NCBI RefSeq assembly: GCF_021165955.1
Contig: NZ_CP088952.1
Coordinates: 4,836,001-4,900,000 of the forward strand
Direction: 5' to 3'
DNA length: 64,000 bases
Source of the DNA: Massilia endophytica
GTDB taxonomy: Bacteria > Pseudomonadota > Gammaproteobacteria > Burkholderiales > Burkholderiaceae_D
Shown: positions 56,869 to 64,000 of the stretch, piece after piece
How positions within the stretch are numbered: the stretch's first letter is position 1
How the letters are laid out: each line of letters begins with the position of its first letter
Notes under the pieces: generated by a model
Database searches by the model: none
Told to the model about the DNA's origin: nothing
What the model saw: the letters and a program-made list of their open reading frames with translations, nothing else
Program-made: the position numbers and the translations under genes

Positions 56869-58068
56869 TTACACCAGCTCGATGCCGACAGCGGTGGCTT
56901 CGCCGCCGCCGATGCACAGGGCCGCCACGCCGCGCTTGCCGCCGCTCTTCTTCAGCGCACCGATCAGGGTCACGATGATGCGCGCGCCGGAAGCGCCGAT
57001 CGGGTGGCCCAGGGCGCAGGCGCCGCCGTGGATGTTCACCTTGCTGTGCGGGATGTCCAGTTCATGCATGGCGGCCATCGGCACGGCGGCGAAGGCTTCG
57101 TTGATCTCGAACAGGTCCACGTCGCCCGCCTTCCAGCCGTTCTTGGCGAACAGCTTCTGGATGGCGCCCACCGGCGCGGTGGTGAACTGGGCCGGGGCCA
57201 GGGCATTGGTGGCGTGGCCGACCACGCGGGCGATCACGTTCGCGCCCAGCTTCTTGGCGGTCGATTCGCGCATCATCACCAGCGCCGCGGCGCCGTCGTT
57301 GATGGAGGAGGAGGATGCGGCGGTGATGGTGCCGTCCTTCTTGAAGGCGGGCTTCAGGGCGGGAATCTTGTCCAGCTTGGCCTTGCCCGGGCCTTCGTCC
57401 TTGGCGATCACGGTGTCGCCGCCGCGGCCGGATACGGTCACGGGAGCGATCTCCCAGTCGAAGCTGCCGTTGGCCGACGCGGCCTGCGCGCGCTTCACGG
57501 ATTCGATGGCGTAGGCGTCCTGCGCTTCGCGGGTGAACTTGAACTGGGTGGCGCATTCTTCGGCGAAGGTGCCCATGGAGCGGCCGCCGCCGGTTTTTTC
57601 GTCGCGCGAGTAGGCGTCTTCCAGGCCGTCCAGCATCATGTGGTCGAACATCATGCCGTGGCCGATGCGGTAGCCGCCGCGCGCCTTCGGAATCAGGTAG
57701 GGCGCGTTGGTCATGGACTCCATGCCGCCTGCCACCACCACGTCGGCGCTGCCAGCGGCCAGGGTGTCATGCGCGAAGATCGCGGCCTGCATGGCCGAAC
57801 CGCACATCTTGGACAGGGTCACGGCGCCGGTGGACGTCGGCAGGCCCGCCTTCAGCAGCGCCTGGCGCGCGGGAGCCTGGCCCTGGCCCGCCATCAGGCA
57901 GTTGCCGAAGTAGACGTGTTCGACGGCGTCCGCCGCGATACCGGCGCGCTCCACGGCCGCCTTGATCGCCACGGCGCCCAGGTCGTTCGCGCTCAGGCTG
58001 GAAAAGTCGCCCTGGAAGGCGCCCATGGGAGTGCGCGCTGCGCCCACGATTACGATTGGATCGTTCAT
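56869..58068 (-). CDS. Acetyl-CoA C-acyltransferase (thiolase)
   Basis: A 399-residue thiolase. The nucleophile Cys89 is in TLSKMCGSAMQ, the catalytic His in NIHGGACALGHPIGASG, and the second Cys in ALCIGGGEATAV. It can cleave acetoacetyl-CoA to two acetyl-CoA, finishing the route from leucine after acetoacetate activation, or take part in beta-oxidation. The start overlaps the aceK stop by four bases (ATGA, 58065-58068). Confidence 0.94.
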   Translation of the reverse strand: MNDPIVIVGAARTPMGAFQGDFSSLSANDLGAVAIKAAVERAGIAADAVEHVYFGNCLMAGQGQAPARQALLKAGLPTSTGAVTLSKMCGSAMQAAIFAHDTLAAGSADVVVAGGMESMTNAPYLIPKARGGYRIGHGMMFDHMMLDGLEDAYSRDEKTGGGRSMGTFAEECATQFKFTREAQDAYAIESVKRAQAASANGSFDWEIAPVTVSGRGGDTVIAKDEGPGKAKLDKIPALKPAFKKDGTITAASSSSINDGAAALVMMRESTAKKLGANVIARVVGHATNALAPAQFTTAPVGAIQKLFAKNGWKAGDVDLFEINEAFAAVPMAAMHELDIPHSKVNIHGGACALGHPIGASGARIIVTLIGALKKSGGKRGVAALCIGGGEATAVGIELV

Positions 58069-59876
58069 TTGATAGTCTCCGGTAAGGTCGGCGCCGACGG
58101 CGCCGGGGATGCTGCGTATTGGCAGGAAAACCGTATCCGCTGCGGGTACGGGAATACATCTTCAACCACGCCGCGCTGGATGCGCTCCTTGCGCTCCTGC
58201 CACCACTCGGGCGTCAGGAGTTCGGCGTGGTGCTTCATGAAATACTTGTTGATCTTCGCGTTCCCGAGCAGGAAGCGGCCGAACTGCTCGGGGAAGACAT
58301 CGTGCTTGCCGATCGGGTACCAGGGCTCGGCGGACAGCTCGTCCTCTTCGTTGCGCGGCGCGGGAATGCGGCGGAACTGGCAGTCGGTGATGTACTCGAT
58401 CTCGTCGTAGTCGTAGAACACCACGCGGCCGTGGCGCGTCACGCCGAAGTTCTTGTACAGCATATCGCCGGGGAAGATATTGGCGGCCACCAGGTCCTTG
58501 ATCGCGTTGCCGTATTCGATGATGCCCGCTTCGATGGCGGCATCGTCCCCCGCCTGCTCCGCGTTCGAAAGCCAGATGTTCAATGGCGTCATGCGGCGTT
58601 CGATATACAGGTGGCGGATCACGATCTGCTCGCCGTCCTCCTCCACCAGCGAGGGCGCGAAGTGCTTCAGCTCCGCCACCAGCTCCTCGGAGAAGCGCGA
58701 GCGCGGGAAAGCCACGTCCGAATACTCCAGCGTATCGGCCATGCGGCCCACGCGGTCGTGGTGCTTCACCAGCAGGTATTTTTCCTTGATCTGGGCGCGT
58801 GTCGTGTCCTTGGGCGGCGGATACCAGTCCTTGATCACCTTGAACACATAAGGGAAGGACGGCAGCGCGAACACCAGCATCACCAGGCCGCGGATGCCGG
58901 GCGCCGCCTCGAACAGGTCGGAGGAGTGCTTCAGGTGCTGCAGGTAGTCGCGGTAGAACAGCGCCTTGCCCTGCTTCTGCAGGCCGAGGATGGTGTAGAT
59001 CTCGCTGCGCGGCTTGCGCGGCAGGAGCGTGCGCAGGAACTGCACATAGGCGGACGGCACTTCCATGTCGACCAGGAAGTAGGCGCGCGTGAAGGAGAAC
59101 AGGATCTCGATCTGCTGGTAGGAGAGCAGCACCGTATCCAGCACCAGCTGCCGGTTCCGGTTGTGCAGGATGGGCACCACGAAGGGCAGTTCCTGGTCGC
59201 CGCTGATCGCCTTGCCCACGATGTAGGCGCCCTTGTTGCGGTAGAAAAGGCTGGACAGTATCTGGAACTGCGCATTGGGCGCCAGCTCGTCGCCGAAGAA
59301 ATCGCTCACGCGCTGCTCCAGCTGCTGCACATCGCGCGTGAGGTTGGCGAAGGGCGCGTCGAGCTGGAAGTTGGTGACAATGCGCTTCAGCGTGAAGTGC
59401 ATGCCGTCCGCCGCCGGGTAGTAGACGCGGTAGGTGGGCGCCAGCTCCTCGGTCTCGATGTACTCGGTGGAGACCACGGGGCGCACGAAAATGAACTCGT
59501 TGTGGAAATAGCTGCGGTGCAGGATATTGCAGCACACGGAGTTGAAGAAGGTCTCCGCCAGCTCCGGACGCTTGTGGCCGGACAGCATGCCGATGTAGTG
59601 CAGCTTGCACTCCCGCCACACTTCGTCGGTGAGTTCGGAGGGCTCGTACTCGTCCTCCAGCTGGTGCACGCACTCCTGCACGCGCTTGTCGTAATAGCCG
59701 ATGCGTTCGCGGGCCTGTTCCTGGGCCACGGCCCAGTCGCCGCGCTCGAACAGGCCTTTCGCCTGCTGGCTGGCGAGCCGGAACAGGCGATAGTGCTTGT
59801 CGAAGCCATCGCGTATCGTCCGCGCGATATCGAAGGCGATCTGGGACGACAGCAATTTCGGAAAGGCCTGGGTCAT
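58065..59876 (-). CDS. aceK: Isocitrate dehydrogenase kinase/phosphatase
   Basis: AceK phosphorylates and dephosphorylates isocitrate dehydrogenase, shifting carbon between the TCA cycle and glyoxylate bypass. The 603-residue length and motifs match: the ATP-loop region FALPSFPYVFKVIKDWYPPPK, then ERRMTPLNIWLSNA, and the active-site loop VFYDYDEIEYITDCQFRRIP. Isocitrate lyase and malate synthase genes are not in the window. Here it sits between liuA and a thiolase gene in an acetyl-CoA-producing operon, a logical place to set the bypass switch. Confidence 0.96.
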   Translation of the reverse strand: MTQAFPKLLSSQIAFDIARTIRDGFDKHYRLFRLASQQAKGLFERGDWAVAQEQARERIGYYDKRVQECVHQLEDEYEPSELTDEVWRECKLHYIGMLSGHKRPELAETFFNSVCCNILHRSYFHNEFIFVRPVVSTEYIETEELAPTYRVYYPAADGMHFTLKRIVTNFQLDAPFANLTRDVQQLEQRVSDFFGDELAPNAQFQILSSLFYRNKGAYIVGKAISGDQELPFVVPILHNRNRQLVLDTVLLSYQQIEILFSFTRAYFLVDMEVPSAYVQFLRTLLPRKPRSEIYTILGLQKQGKALFYRDYLQHLKHSSDLFEAAPGIRGLVMLVFALPSFPYVFKVIKDWYPPPKDTTRAQIKEKYLLVKHHDRVGRMADTLEYSDVAFPRSRFSEELVAELKHFAPSLVEEDGEQIVIRHLYIERRMTPLNIWLSNAEQAGDDAAIEAGIIEYGNAIKDLVAANIFPGDMLYKNFGVTRHGRVVFYDYDEIEYITDCQFRRIPAPRNEEDELSAEPWYPIGKHDVFPEQFGRFLLGNAKINKYFMKHHAELLTPEWWQERKERIQRGVVEDVFPYPQRIRFSCQYAASPAPSAPTLPETIK

Positions 59877-59922
59877 CGAATCCCCGCTAACGCCACCGCT
59901 CCCGCCTGCGCGGGAGGGGCGC

Positions 59923-61107
59923 TTATTTGGTTTCGGCGAAGAGCTCGCGGCCGATCAGCATGCGGCGGATTTCGCTCGTGCCCGCGCCGATCTCGTACAG
60001 CTTGGCGTCGCGCCACAGGCGGCCCACCGGGTATTCGTTGATGTAGCCGTTGCCGCCCAGGGTCTGGATCGCTTCGCCCGCCATCCACGTCGCCTTCTCG
60101 GCACTATACAGAATTGCGCCGGCCGCATCCTTGCGCAGGGCGCGCACCTGCTCGGGCGAGGTGGCGCGGTCGCAGGCCTGGCCCACGGCGTAGACATAGG
60201 CCTTGCACGCCATCATGGTCGAATACATGTCGGCGATCTTGCCCTGCATCAGCTGGAACTCGCCGATCGGCTGGCCGAACTGCTTGCGGTCGTGGATATA
60301 GGGCACCACCACGTCCATGCAGGCCTGCATGATGCCCAGGGGGCCGCCCGACAGCACGGTGCGTTCGAAGTCCAGGCCGGACATCAGCACGTTCACGCCC
60401 TTGCCTTCGCCGCCCAGCACATTTTCCACCGGCACTTCGCAGTTCTCGAACACCAGCTCGCCCGTGTGGGAGCCGCGCATGCCCAGTTTGTCCAGCTTCT
60501 GGGCGATGGAGAAGCCCTTGAAGCCCTTTTCGATCAGGAAGGCGGTCATGCCGCGCGGACCGGCTTCCAGGTCGGTCTTGGCGTACACCACCAGGGTGTC
60601 GGCGTCCGGGCCGTTGGTGATCCACATCTTGGTACCGTTCAGCACGAAGCGGTCGCCCTTGAAGTCGGCGCGCAGCTTCATGCTCACCACGTCGGAGCCG
60701 GCGTTCGGCTCGGACATGGCCAGCGCGCCCACGTGCTCGCCCGAGATCAGCTTGGGCAGGTATTTGCGCTTCTGCTCTTCGTTGCCGTTGCGCTTGATCT
60801 GGTTCACGCACAGGTTCGAGTGCGCGCCGTAGGACAGGCCCACCGAGGCCGACGCCCGCGAAATCTCCTCCATGGCGATGATGTGGGCCAGGTAGCCCAT
60901 GTTCGCGCCGCCATACTCCTCGCCCACGGTAATGCCCAGCAGGCCCAGCTCGCCCATCTTGCGCCACAGGTCCATGGGGAACTGGTCGCTGCGGTCGATC
61001 TCGGCGGCACGCGGCGCGATCTCCGCCGCGGCGAACTGCTGCACGGCCTCGCGCAGCGCGGCGATGTCTTCGCCATGGTCAAAAGTCAGGCCTGGGAGAT
61101 GGAGCAT
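59923..61107 (-). CDS. liuA: Isovaleryl-CoA dehydrogenase
   Basis: A 394-residue acyl-CoA dehydrogenase that oxidises isovaleryl-CoA to 3-methylcrotonyl-CoA in leucine breakdown. Signatures: GITVGEEYGGANMGYLAH, LGALAMSEPNAGSDVVSMKLRA-type substrate loop, FVLNGTKMWITNGPDADTL and the C-terminal GGNGYINEYPVGRLWRDAKLYEIGAGTSEIRR. In this subgroup the catalytic glutamate lies earlier, in the GLDFERTVL segment, as in other isovaleryl-CoA dehydrogenases. GAGG precedes ATG 61107. A LiuR-type operator is 50-65 bp upstream. Confidence 0.94.
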   Translation of the reverse strand: MLHLPGLTFDHGEDIAALREAVQQFAAAEIAPRAAEIDRSDQFPMDLWRKMGELGLLGITVGEEYGGANMGYLAHIIAMEEISRASASVGLSYGAHSNLCVNQIKRNGNEEQKRKYLPKLISGEHVGALAMSEPNAGSDVVSMKLRADFKGDRFVLNGTKMWITNGPDADTLVVYAKTDLEAGPRGMTAFLIEKGFKGFSIAQKLDKLGMRGSHTGELVFENCEVPVENVLGGEGKGVNVLMSGLDFERTVLSGGPLGIMQACMDVVVPYIHDRKQFGQPIGEFQLMQGKIADMYSTMMACKAYVYAVGQACDRATSPEQVRALRKDAAGAILYSAEKATWMAGEAIQTLGGNGYINEYPVGRLWRDAKLYEIGAGTSEIRRMLIGRELFAETK

Positions 61108-61157
61108 GTCGTCCTCATTCTTTTATAGGAGTGGTGGAGTGGCAATGATACGCCTAT

Positions 61158-61173
61158 GTGACGTTAACGTAAA
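61158..61173. promoter_or_regulatory. LiuR-type operator between liuR and liuA
   Basis: GTGACGTTAACGTAAA contains the perfect palindrome ACGTTAACGT. Bases 61161-61186 match 25282-25307 within ychJ at 25 of 26, including the flank ACGTAAACGTAAAGCAGATT. On the minus strand a TTTACG and a TATCAT are 17 bp apart across it and could be the liuA promoter. Confidence 0.75.
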
Positions 61174-61212
61174 CGTAAAGCAGATTCCGCCCGGGCGCAG
61201 GCCCGGGCACCC

Positions 61213-61614
61213 TCAGGCGGCCGAGGCGCCTTCCCCTGCGGCGGCCAGCAGGCGGCGGCATTCCTCCTCGTGGGAGGCGATTTCGGCCAGGGACATCTCG
61301 ATATCCTCGCGCTGCTGCTCCAGGGTTTCGCGGTGCTGGGCCAGCACGCCCAGGAAGCGGTGCATCTGGGCGGCCGTGTCCTTGGGCGACTCGTACATGT
61401 CCACCAGGCTCTTGATCTCGGAGAGCGAGAGGCCCAGGCGCTTGCCGCGCAGGGTCAGCTTGAGGCGGGTGCGGTCGCGCGGCGTGTAGACGCGGTTGCG
61501 GCCCCCGGCGCCTTCGCGCGAGGGGCTGAGAATGCCCTGGTCCTCGTAGAAGCGGATGGCGCGGGCGGTAATGTCGAACTCGCGCGCCAGTTCGGTGATG
61601 GTATAGGTCGGCAT
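61213..61614 (-). CDS. liuR: MerR-family regulator LiuR
   Basis: A 133-residue MerR-type regulator: winged helix MPTYTITELAREFDITARAIRFYEDQGIL and RNRVYTPRDRTRLKLTLRGKRLGLSLSEI, then a coiled-coil dimerisation helix (AQHRETLEQQREDIEMSLAEI). It lacks the metal-binding cysteines of heavy-metal MerR proteins. Position directly upstream of liuA, and TTTACGT-type dyads on both sides of the gene, identify it as LiuR, the regulator of branched-chain/leucine catabolism in beta- and gamma-proteobacteria. Confidence 0.92.
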   Translation of the reverse strand: MPTYTITELAREFDITARAIRFYEDQGILSPSREGAGGRNRVYTPRDRTRLKLTLRGKRLGLSLSEIKSLVDMYESPKDTAAQMHRFLGVLAQHRETLEQQREDIEMSLAEIASHEEECRRLLAAAGEGASAA

Positions 61615-61634
61615 GGCTTACAATGTGTTTTCCG

Positions 61635-61650
61635 TTTACGTAACGTTAAC
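61635..61650. promoter_or_regulatory. LiuR-type operator between liuR and the MBL-fold gene
   Basis: TTTACGTAACGTTAAC lies in the 48-bp gap between the liuR start and the divergent hydrolase start. It has 7-bp arms with one mismatch but a one-base centre, so it is a weaker match than the other two. Autoregulation of liuR is likely, and control of the divergent gene is possible. Confidence 0.55.
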
Positions 61651-61662
61651 CGCATTGTAGCC

Positions 61663-62703
61663 ATGAACGCCCTCGAATCCCAGCTCCAGTATCCATTTGC
61701 CGACCAGGTGCCTGCGCCCGGCGAGCGGCTGGACATCGCGCCCGGCGTCCACTGGCTGCGCATGCCCCTGCCTTTTGCCCTCGACCACATCAACCTGTGG
61801 CTACTGAAGGATGGCGCGGGCTGGACCGTGGTCGATACGGGCGCTTCCACGCCCGAGACCCAGGCCGCCTGGGACAGCGTGGCATCGAGCCGCCTGGACG
61901 GGCTGCCCCTGGTCCGCGTCCTGGCCACGCATTGCCACCCGGACCATATCGGCATGGCGGACGCCCTCTGCCGCCGCTGGAACATTCCCTTGCAGATGAC
62001 GGCGGGCGAATATGGCTTCGCCCGCATGATGTCGGCGGCCCTGCCCGGCGTGGACGGCACGGCCGCCCTGCCGCATTTCGAACGCCATGGCCTGAACGAT
62101 CCGGCCATGCTGGAAAAGATGCGCAGCCGGAAAAGCTACTATCCAAGCCTTGTGCCTGCCGTGCCTTCCTCCTATCTGCGCATGCAGGACGGCCAGCAGG
62201 TGGAAATCGGCGCCCAGCGCTGGCAGGTGATCGCCGGGTACGGCCATTCGCCGGAGCATGCCTCGCTGTACTGCGCGGACCTCAACCTGCTGGTGTCGGG
62301 CGACATGGTGCTGCCGCGCATCTCCACGAATGTCTCCGTCTTTGCCGTCGAGCCTGAAGGCGATCCCCTGGGCCAGTACCTGGATTCCCTCCAGCGCTTC
62401 GCGTCCCTGCCGGACGACGTGCTGGTCCTTCCCTCCCACGGCCGCCCCTTCCGCGGCCTGCACACCCGCATCGCCCAGCTGCGCGAGCATCACGCCGCCC
62501 GACTGGCGGAAGTGGTGGAGGCGTGCCGAACGGCCCACACGGCGGCCGACATCGTGCCGCTCATGTTCCGCCGTCCGCTGGACGCCCACCAGCTCAGCTT
62601 CGCCCTGGGCGAGGCGCTGGCCCACCTGCACCGCCTGTGGCGCACCGGAATCGTGCGCCGTGATGTCGGCGCGGACGGCATTATTCGTTTCCAGACAGCT
62701 TAA
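61663..62703 (+). CDS. MBL-fold metallo-hydrolase
   Basis: A 346-residue metallo-beta-lactamase-fold hydrolase. The first metal motif is ATHCHPDHIG; later ligands are in VIAGYGHSPEHAS, LNLLVSGDMVL and VLPSHGRPFRGLH. A C-terminal winged-helix-like segment (LSFALGEALAHLHRLWRTGIV) resembles the LACTB2 arrangement. The substrate is not evident; a CoA-thioester or related ester linked to leucine breakdown is suggested only by the shared LiuR-type operator. ATG 61663. Confidence 0.88.
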   Translation: MNALESQLQYPFADQVPAPGERLDIAPGVHWLRMPLPFALDHINLWLLKDGAGWTVVDTGASTPETQAAWDSVASSRLDGLPLVRVLATHCHPDHIGMADALCRRWNIPLQMTAGEYGFARMMSAALPGVDGTAALPHFERHGLNDPAMLEKMRSRKSYYPSLVPAVPSSYLRMQDGQQVEIGAQRWQVIAGYGHSPEHASLYCADLNLLVSGDMVLPRISTNVSVFAVEPEGDPLGQYLDSLQRFASLPDDVLVLPSHGRPFRGLHTRIAQLREHHAARLAEVVEACRTAHTAADIVPLMFRRPLDAHQLSFALGEALAHLHRLWRTGIVRRDVGADGIIRFQTA

Positions 62704-62712
62704 AACCGAAAA

Positions 62713-62752
62713 CCGGGCCGGCATCCGTGGGCCACTCCGGCCCGGCTGTTTT
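62713..62752 (+). terminator. Rho-independent terminator after the MBL-fold gene
   Basis: A perfect 9-bp stem (CCGGGCCGG, 62713-62721; CCGGCCCGG, 62737-62745) with a 15-nt loop is followed by CTGTTTT. The T-run is short but the stem is very stable. Confidence 0.7.
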
Positions 62753-62889
62753 GCGGCCATAAAATTGACAAATTGCTAATTGTTGTGACTGCTGTTACAA
62801 GAAAAATCTCGCCACTCCCAGCAAGAGTGTTTAACATACTTGGCGCAAAGAAATAATTTTAAATCGTGCTCCCAATAGCTCAGCGGCGC

Positions 62890-62925
62890 GGTAAAATGTT
62901 AATTTTAACCGTGTGACGTGTCACA
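62890..62925. promoter_or_regulatory. Paired palindromes upstream of the HTH regulator
   Basis: Two dyads lie next to each other: GGTAAAAT with ATTTTAACC (62890-62910), and TGTGAC-GT-GTCACA (62912-62925) with perfect 6-bp arms. They sit 58-93 bp ahead of the regulator start in an AT-rich 280-bp gap and are candidates for its own operators. A TTGACA at 62765-62770 has no matching -10. Confidence 0.5.
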
Positions 62926-62982
62926 ATCGGTCTGAGCAGTGCATAGACTGACATTCAGGCTGCGACGTGAAATTATGCAACT

Positions 62983-63390
62983 ATGAATTCTTCGAATGAA
63001 CGTGAAAGCTTTAGCCAGCGGCTTCAGCAGGCTCTGAAAAACGCCCACTACTCCCCCGATAGCCCGACCCGGCTGGCCCGGGAATTTAACATCCGCTTTG
63101 AAGGCCGCCCCATCACGGTGCATGCCGCCCGCAAATGGCTGGTGGGCGAGGCCATCCCTACGCAAGAGAAGCTGCGCATGATCGCGCAATGGCTGGGCGT
63201 TCCTGCCGAATGGCTGCGTTTCGGCGGCCCGGAAGCGGCGGCCCCGGCAGGCGAGGGGGGCGGCAGCCCTTCACGTTTCGAATCGGCCGACGTCAAACTG
63301 ATTGCAGACTTGCAAAGACTGGACGAGCATCACCGCCAGATCGCCCGCGAATTTATTCGCATGCTGGTCCGCGTTAATTACCAGAAGTAA
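62983..63390 (+). CDS. Helix-turn-helix transcriptional regulator
   Basis: A 135-residue DNA-binding protein. The N-terminal half (about residues 8-75) is a repressor-like helix-turn-helix domain: FSQRLQQALKNAHYSPDSPTR, LAREFNIRF, VHAARKWLVGEAIPTQEKLR and MIAQWLGVPAEWL. A Gly/Ala linker leads to a C-terminal helix (VKLIADLQRLDEHHRQIAREF) probably used for dimerisation. Target genes unknown; the upstream palindromes suggest self-control. No phage genes surround it. Confidence 0.78.
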   Translation: MNSSNERESFSQRLQQALKNAHYSPDSPTRLAREFNIRFEGRPITVHAARKWLVGEAIPTQEKLRMIAQWLGVPAEWLRFGGPEAAAPAGEGGGSPSRFESADVKLIADLQRLDEHHRQIAREFIRMLVRVNYQK

Positions 63391-63402
63391 CAATCAAGGG
63401 GC

Positions 63403-63984
63403 TCAGGCCCCCAGTCCCGTCCAGCGCGCCGCCCCCGGCGCATCCAGCCCCAGCAAGTCGAGCACACGGTCCACCGTGTGGTCCACCATTTCCGCGATGG
63501 TGCGGGGTTTGTTGTAGAAGCTGGGCAGGGGCGGGAAGACGATTCCGCCCATCTCCGTCACTGCCGTCATATTGCGCAGGTGCGCCAGGTTGAAGGGCGT
63601 TTCGCGCACCATCAGCACCAGCTTGCGGCGCTCCTTCAGCGCCACGTCCGCCGCCCGCGCGATCAGGTTGTCGGACAGGCCATGGGCCACGGCCGCCAGG
63701 GTTTTCATCGAGCACGGTGCGATCACCATGCCGTCCGTCTGGAAGGAGCCGCTGGCGATGCTCGCGCCGATATTGCCGGGCTTGTGGACGACATCGGCCA
63801 GCGCCTCCACATCGCGGCGCGGCATGCCGGTTTCTTCGATCAGGGTCAGGGCCGCGGCGTCGGACACCACGAGGTGGCGCTCGACGCCGGGAAAGGCTTG
63901 CAGCTTTTGCAGCAGACGCACGCCGTACACGGCGCCGGTGGCGCCCGTAATGGCGACGACGATCCGCTGCGGGCGCTCAGGCAT
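63403..63984 (-). CDS. ubiX: Flavin prenyltransferase UbiX
   Basis: UbiX prenylates reduced FMN to make the cofactor of UbiD decarboxylase, needed for ubiquinone synthesis. The 193-residue protein shows the FMN-binding start IVVAITGATGAVYGVRLL, SGSFQTDGMVIAPCSMKTLAAVAHG, DVALKERRKLVLMVRETPFN and the C-terminal PSFYNKPRTIAEMVDHTVDRVLDLL. It converges on the HTH gene with a 12-bp gap. Its start overlaps the end of a gene that enters from the right of the window. Confidence 0.95.
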   Translation of the reverse strand: MPERPQRIVVAITGATGAVYGVRLLQKLQAFPGVERHLVVSDAAALTLIEETGMPRRDVEALADVVHKPGNIGASIASGSFQTDGMVIAPCSMKTLAAVAHGLSDNLIARAADVALKERRKLVLMVRETPFNLAHLRNMTAVTEMGGIVFPPLPSFYNKPRTIAEMVDHTVDRVLDLLGLDAPGAARWTGLGA

Positions 63985-64000
63985 TGTTCAGCAGGGTTTT
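63977..64000 (-). CDS. C-terminal end of a gene cut by the window edge
   Basis: On the minus strand the last seven codons read KTLLNNA before a TGA at 63977-63979, overlapping the ubiX start by 8 bases. Such an overlap suggests a coupled upstream gene. Too short to identify. Confidence 0.3.
   Translation of the reverse strand, partial: KTLLNNA

Noticed and set aside
62765..62770. TTGACA as -35 of the HTH regulator
   Set aside because: The hexamer 17 bp downstream is ACTGCT, which is not a -10, and the gene is more than 200 bp away.

Overview
The window is GC-rich, densely coded chromosome of a betaproteobacterium, most likely the Oxalobacteraceae (Massilia/Duganella/Telluria type). This is inferred from gene content and order: the rsmI / lpoA-yraN-diaA-dolP block, lipB-lipA behind a DUF493 gene, a DUF3034 outer-membrane protein, aceK beside acyl-CoA genes, a PEP-CTERM protein, BPSL0067 and STY0301 proteins, and a MerR-controlled leucine-degradation set. 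There is one tRNA (Pro, TGG anticodon). I saw no rRNA, CRISPR array, insertion sequence or prophage.

Layout. 0-6.3 kb: lipoate genes (DUF493, lipB, lipA), ung, a PaaI-type thioesterase, an exported truncated globin and a DUF3034 porin-like protein; a LysR/GST (yfcF) pair is inserted between DUF493 and lipB. 6.3-8.64 kb: an AT-richer accessory patch of immunity-like and decayed genes (NTF2-fold immunity, DUF4279, a probable frameshifted gene, a small membrane protein) ending in a FitA-type antitoxin whose PIN toxin is cut to 26 codons. 8.6-13.6 kb: tlpA-like, dolP, diaA, yraN, lpoA, divergent rsmI, and a TonB-like N-terminal protein. 13.6-14.4 kb: tRNA-Pro and a PEP-CTERM protein. 14.4-25.6 kb: one long minus-strand leucine/biotin cluster (ychJ, liuB, liuC, bioA, bioF, bioD, bioB, liuD, ghrA, liuE). 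25.7-30.4 kb: a BPSL0067/STY0301 effector-immunity pair, dadA, a serine hydrolase, and two tandem paralogous unknown genes.

30.5-47.5 kb is a coherent cell-wall turnover locus: GntR regulator, murQ, AmpG-like permease, DigH-like glycosidase lipoprotein, BadF-type sugar kinase, AmiD-like amidase, LysR, VanX/DdpX dipeptidase, PBP4 and a fused SpmAB protein on the other strand, a peptide-binding protein, a TonB-dependent receptor and an LD-carboxypeptidase. Together these could import, strip, cleave and phosphorylate muropeptides. 47.5-54.8 kb: YihY, a lipoprotein papain-like protease with a lipoprotein partner, and an RstA/RstB-type two-component pair split by three opposite-strand genes (double PrcB-like lipoprotein, MipA/OmpV, DUF2987-like).

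54.9-61.6 kb: a second minus-strand catabolic run (liuR, liuA, aceK, thiolase, SDR, acyl-CoA dehydrogenase) with a 116-bp palindromic element before the last gene. Near-identical LiuR-type operators lie upstream of liuA and inside ychJ ahead of liuB, tying the two distant leucine gene sets into one regulon. 61.6-64 kb: an MBL-fold hydrolase, an HTH regulator behind paired palindromes, ubiX and the tail of a further gene.
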